Assembly (NCBI GenBank): GCA_028281065.1
Contig: JANQKN010000200.1
Span: 1 to 64,000 of the forward strand
DNA from: Flavobacteriaceae bacterium
GTDB taxonomy: Bacteria > Bacteroidota > Bacteroidia > Flavobacteriales > Flavobacteriaceae
Reading direction: 5' to 3'
DNA: 64,000 nucleotides
In this document: piece by piece, positions 62,566 to 64,000 of the stretch
Position numbering within the stretch: the first letter of the stretch is position 1
Layout: the number at the start of each line of letters is the position of its first letter
Position numbers and translations under genes: made by a program
Notes under the pieces: generated by a model
Databases searched by the model: none
Told to the model about the DNA's origin: nothing
The model's input: only the letters and a program-made list of their open reading frames with translations

Positions 62566-63618
62566 TTACATCTTTTCCTTGATGAGGTAGATGTATACAG
62601 GGAAGTGATCACTATACCCTCCTGTATAGGCCCCATTAGCGAAACTTCGGTAAGGATACCCTTTATACCTTCCTCGGGGGTTTGCTAAGTAGGTTTTATT
62701 GAAGATCCCTGTTTTATACAATCGGTACGAAGAATAGTCTTTCTTGGTGAGTTCGGTAGAAACAATAATTTGATCGAAAAGGTTCCAACCATCTCTCCAA
62801 GCCAAGGTCCCCAATCCTTTTTTGTGCATCTCCTCCATAGGGTTGTACAGTTGCTTGATGTCCATTTTGTTTTTCTTCTTTTGCGTCTTCAAAATATCCT
62901 TCACGCTAGGACTGGTAGGATCATCATTAAGGTCTCCCATAGTAATGACTTTTGCGTAAGGATCATCCCCAAAAAGGGAGTCGATCAATCGCTTGTTGAG
63001 CTTGGCTGCCTTTATTCGTTTGGGACGGCTACGGGCTTCCCCGCCGCTTCGGGAGGGCCAGTGATTTACAATAACATGTATCTTTTCGCCATCGAGCAAT
63101 CCACTAACCAGTAACTGATCCCGGGTATAGATTCGTCTGGTTGCATCGTTGTTGTCATAAATCTTTAGTTCGTGGTTCTTATAGTTGGTGGGAGTAAATA
63201 CTTTTTTCTGATAAAGAAGTGCCACATCTATACCCCTCCGGTCTGGCGAGTCGAAATGAACGATACCGTAATTCATCTTCGCTAAGGGTTCCTGTGCAAT
63301 AAGATCTTCAAGGACCCTTCTGTTTTCAATTTCGCATACCCCAATAAGCGCTGGAGAAGTACCTGTTACGTCCTTTCCAATTTCAGAAATTACCTTAGCC
63401 ATGTTCTTTAATTTGGCGTGGTAGATTTCCTCAGTCCAGTGATCCTTTCCATCTGGCGTCCTATCATCGTCAAAAGTCAAGGGATCGTCTTCAAAATCGA
63501 AGAGATTTTCAAGATTGTAGAAAGCAATGGTATTTACTTTATACGTTTTTTCTTCTTGCGAAAACCCAGAAAAAGTAGCCGTAAAATAAAGAGCTATAAG
63601 GGTATAGAATAATTTCAT
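62566..63618 (-). CDS. Secreted endonuclease/exonuclease/phosphatase-family protein
   Basis: 350 residues. Signal peptide to about 20 (TFSGFSQ). The DNase I-like fold is shown by FYNLENLFD (metal Asn), VCEIENR (metal Glu), DSPDRRGIDVALLY, VNHWPSRSGGEA (catalytic His), MGDLNDDP (Asp/Asn) and the final SDHFPVYI (Asp-His). All catalytic positions of the family are present. Members cleave nucleic acids or phosphodiesters such as phosphatidylinositols; this one is exported, so extracellular or periplasmic phosphate scavenging from DNA is a fair guess. Upstream, divergent to the gene at 63746. Confidence 0.9.
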   Translation of the reverse strand: MKLFYTLIALYFTATFSGFSQEEKTYKVNTIAFYNLENLFDFEDDPLTFDDDRTPDGKDHWTEEIYHAKLKNMAKVISEIGKDVTGTSPALIGVCEIENRRVLEDLIAQEPLAKMNYGIVHFDSPDRRGIDVALLYQKKVFTPTNYKNHELKIYDNNDATRRIYTRDQLLVSGLLDGEKIHVIVNHWPSRSGGEARSRPKRIKAAKLNKRLIDSLFGDDPYAKVITMGDLNDDPTSPSVKDILKTQKKKNKMDIKQLYNPMEEMHKKGLGTLAWRDGWNLFDQIIVSTELTKKDYSSYRLYKTGIFNKTYLANPRGRYKGYPYRSFANGAYTGGYSDHFPVYIYLIKEKM

Positions 63619-63693
63619 TTTTAACTTGTATTAAGTTTGTGTAAAGTCCTTAGCAAAAGCTGAGCCAAAAGTACTTAATTCATTGAAAATACG

Positions 63694-63701
63694 TAGCTTT
63701 G
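63694..63701 (+). promoter_or_regulatory. -7 box TAGCTTTG ahead of last gene
   Basis: An exact TAnnTTTG match, 44 bases before the ATG at 63746. No TTTG -33 box was seen at the standard distance. Confidence 0.4.
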
Positions 63702-63745
63702 CACCCCATTTATAACAATAATTTAAACCAAACACTATTAATTAA

Positions 63746-64000
63746 ATGAAACACGTATTAGGAGCTCTTTTCGTACTGTTTTTGAGCGGTGTAGCTATTG
63801 CCCAAGATGCAGTCGTAAAGGGAAGAGTGGTGGATACCAACTCCGATGAGGCTATTTCTGGAGCAGAAGTTCGCATCCAGGGAAGTCAATTGGGGACAGA
63901 AACCGACACAGAAGGTTTGTTTTCCATCACTGGAACAGATCTCCCGCAAGGAGAGCAAGTCTTAATTGTAAGCAAGGAGGATTACCTGTTGCAACGGATC
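63746..64000 (+). CDS. Start of a TonB-receptor-type or other CarboxypepD_reg-domain outer-membrane protein (partial)
   Basis: 85 codons run to the window edge without a stop. The signal peptide (MKHVLGALFVLFLSGVAIAQ) is followed by a carboxypeptidase-like regulatory domain (VVKGRVVDTNSDEAISGAEV, GTETDTEGLFSITG). In this phylum that domain usually heads a TonB-dependent receptor, as in the gene at 59343, but other outer-membrane proteins use it too. The plug and barrel are outside the window. Confidence 0.75.
   Translation, partial: MKHVLGALFVLFLSGVAIAQDAVVKGRVVDTNSDEAISGAEVRIQGSQLGTETDTEGLFSITGTDLPQGEQVLIVSKEDYLLQRI

Noticed and set aside
1..64000. tRNA or rRNA genes, insertion sequences, integrase with attachment sites
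   Set aside because: None was recognised on reading the intergenic regions; the largest gaps (15833-16348, 43869-44311) hold only AT-rich sequence, hairpins and promoter boxes.

Overview
The window reads as one contig stretch of a marine-type member of the Bacteroidota, most likely Flavobacteriaceae. The grounds are the seven secreted proteins ending in a type IX secretion (T9SS) type A sorting domain, the TonB receptors with an N-terminal carboxypeptidase-like regulatory domain, promoters of the Bacteroidota form TTTG-N19-TAnnTTTG, the near absence of Shine-Dalgarno sequences, and the family versions of ileS, lspA, uvrC, hmgA and hppD. All functions are read from sequence motifs and remembered family features; no database search was run.

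Layout. 1-6500: a truncated membrane M28 peptidase, a CBS-pair protein, a secreted leucine-rich-repeat (LRR) protein, a three-gene envelope operon (minus) and a lipoprotein. 6656-11744: housekeeping run ileS, dksA/traR-like, a DUF4097-like secreted protein and lspA. 11741-15832 (minus): response regulator and soluble histidine kinase, then a tightly overlapping trio rimK, aspartoacylase-like, 5-formyl-THF cyclo-ligase. 16220-18108: a strong-looking promoter, an OmpH-like coiled-coil protein, a lipoprotein and a small secreted protein. 18111-29692: an RHS/YD-repeat polymorphic-toxin locus of two very large Sec-exported proteins. The first is split by a one-base frameshift after its signal peptide. 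The second ends in an RHS core whose tip toxin, a RelE/ParE-like nuclease fold, is thrown out of frame by an apparent AT-dinucleotide duplication. A 100-residue Cys-rich putative immunity gene starts directly after the toxin stop. 29846-31057: an LRR protein paralogous to the one at 2900.

31208-36980: accessory lipoproteins, including a thioredoxin-like protein, a serine hydrolase, a DUF4349 lipoprotein divergent from a TTG-started membrane protein plus a second lipoprotein with a similar N-terminus, and an SH3b protein. 36988-49158: mostly T9SS cargo (Ycf48-like propeller, FG-GAP/UnbV protein, sialidase-like propeller, M43 metalloprotease) with an AraC-type regulator and a YadA-head/coiled-coil adhesin-like protein. 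49474-53522: uvrC and a patatin/outer-membrane-barrel phospholipase. 53686-59157: an aromatic amino acid catabolism run (hmgA, hppD, kynA) interleaved with envelope genes (DUF3108, M23 peptidase). 59343-64000: two TonB-receptor-type genes, a small membrane protein and an endonuclease/exonuclease/phosphatase-family protein.

Most notable: the RHS locus with its hidden RelE-like tip and paired immunity candidate, and an isoleucyl-tRNA synthetase whose class I signature is GXHH instead of HXGH, the variant associated with mupirocin hyper-resistance in type 2 enzymes. No tRNA, rRNA, CRISPR array, insertion sequence or T9SS machinery gene was recognised.
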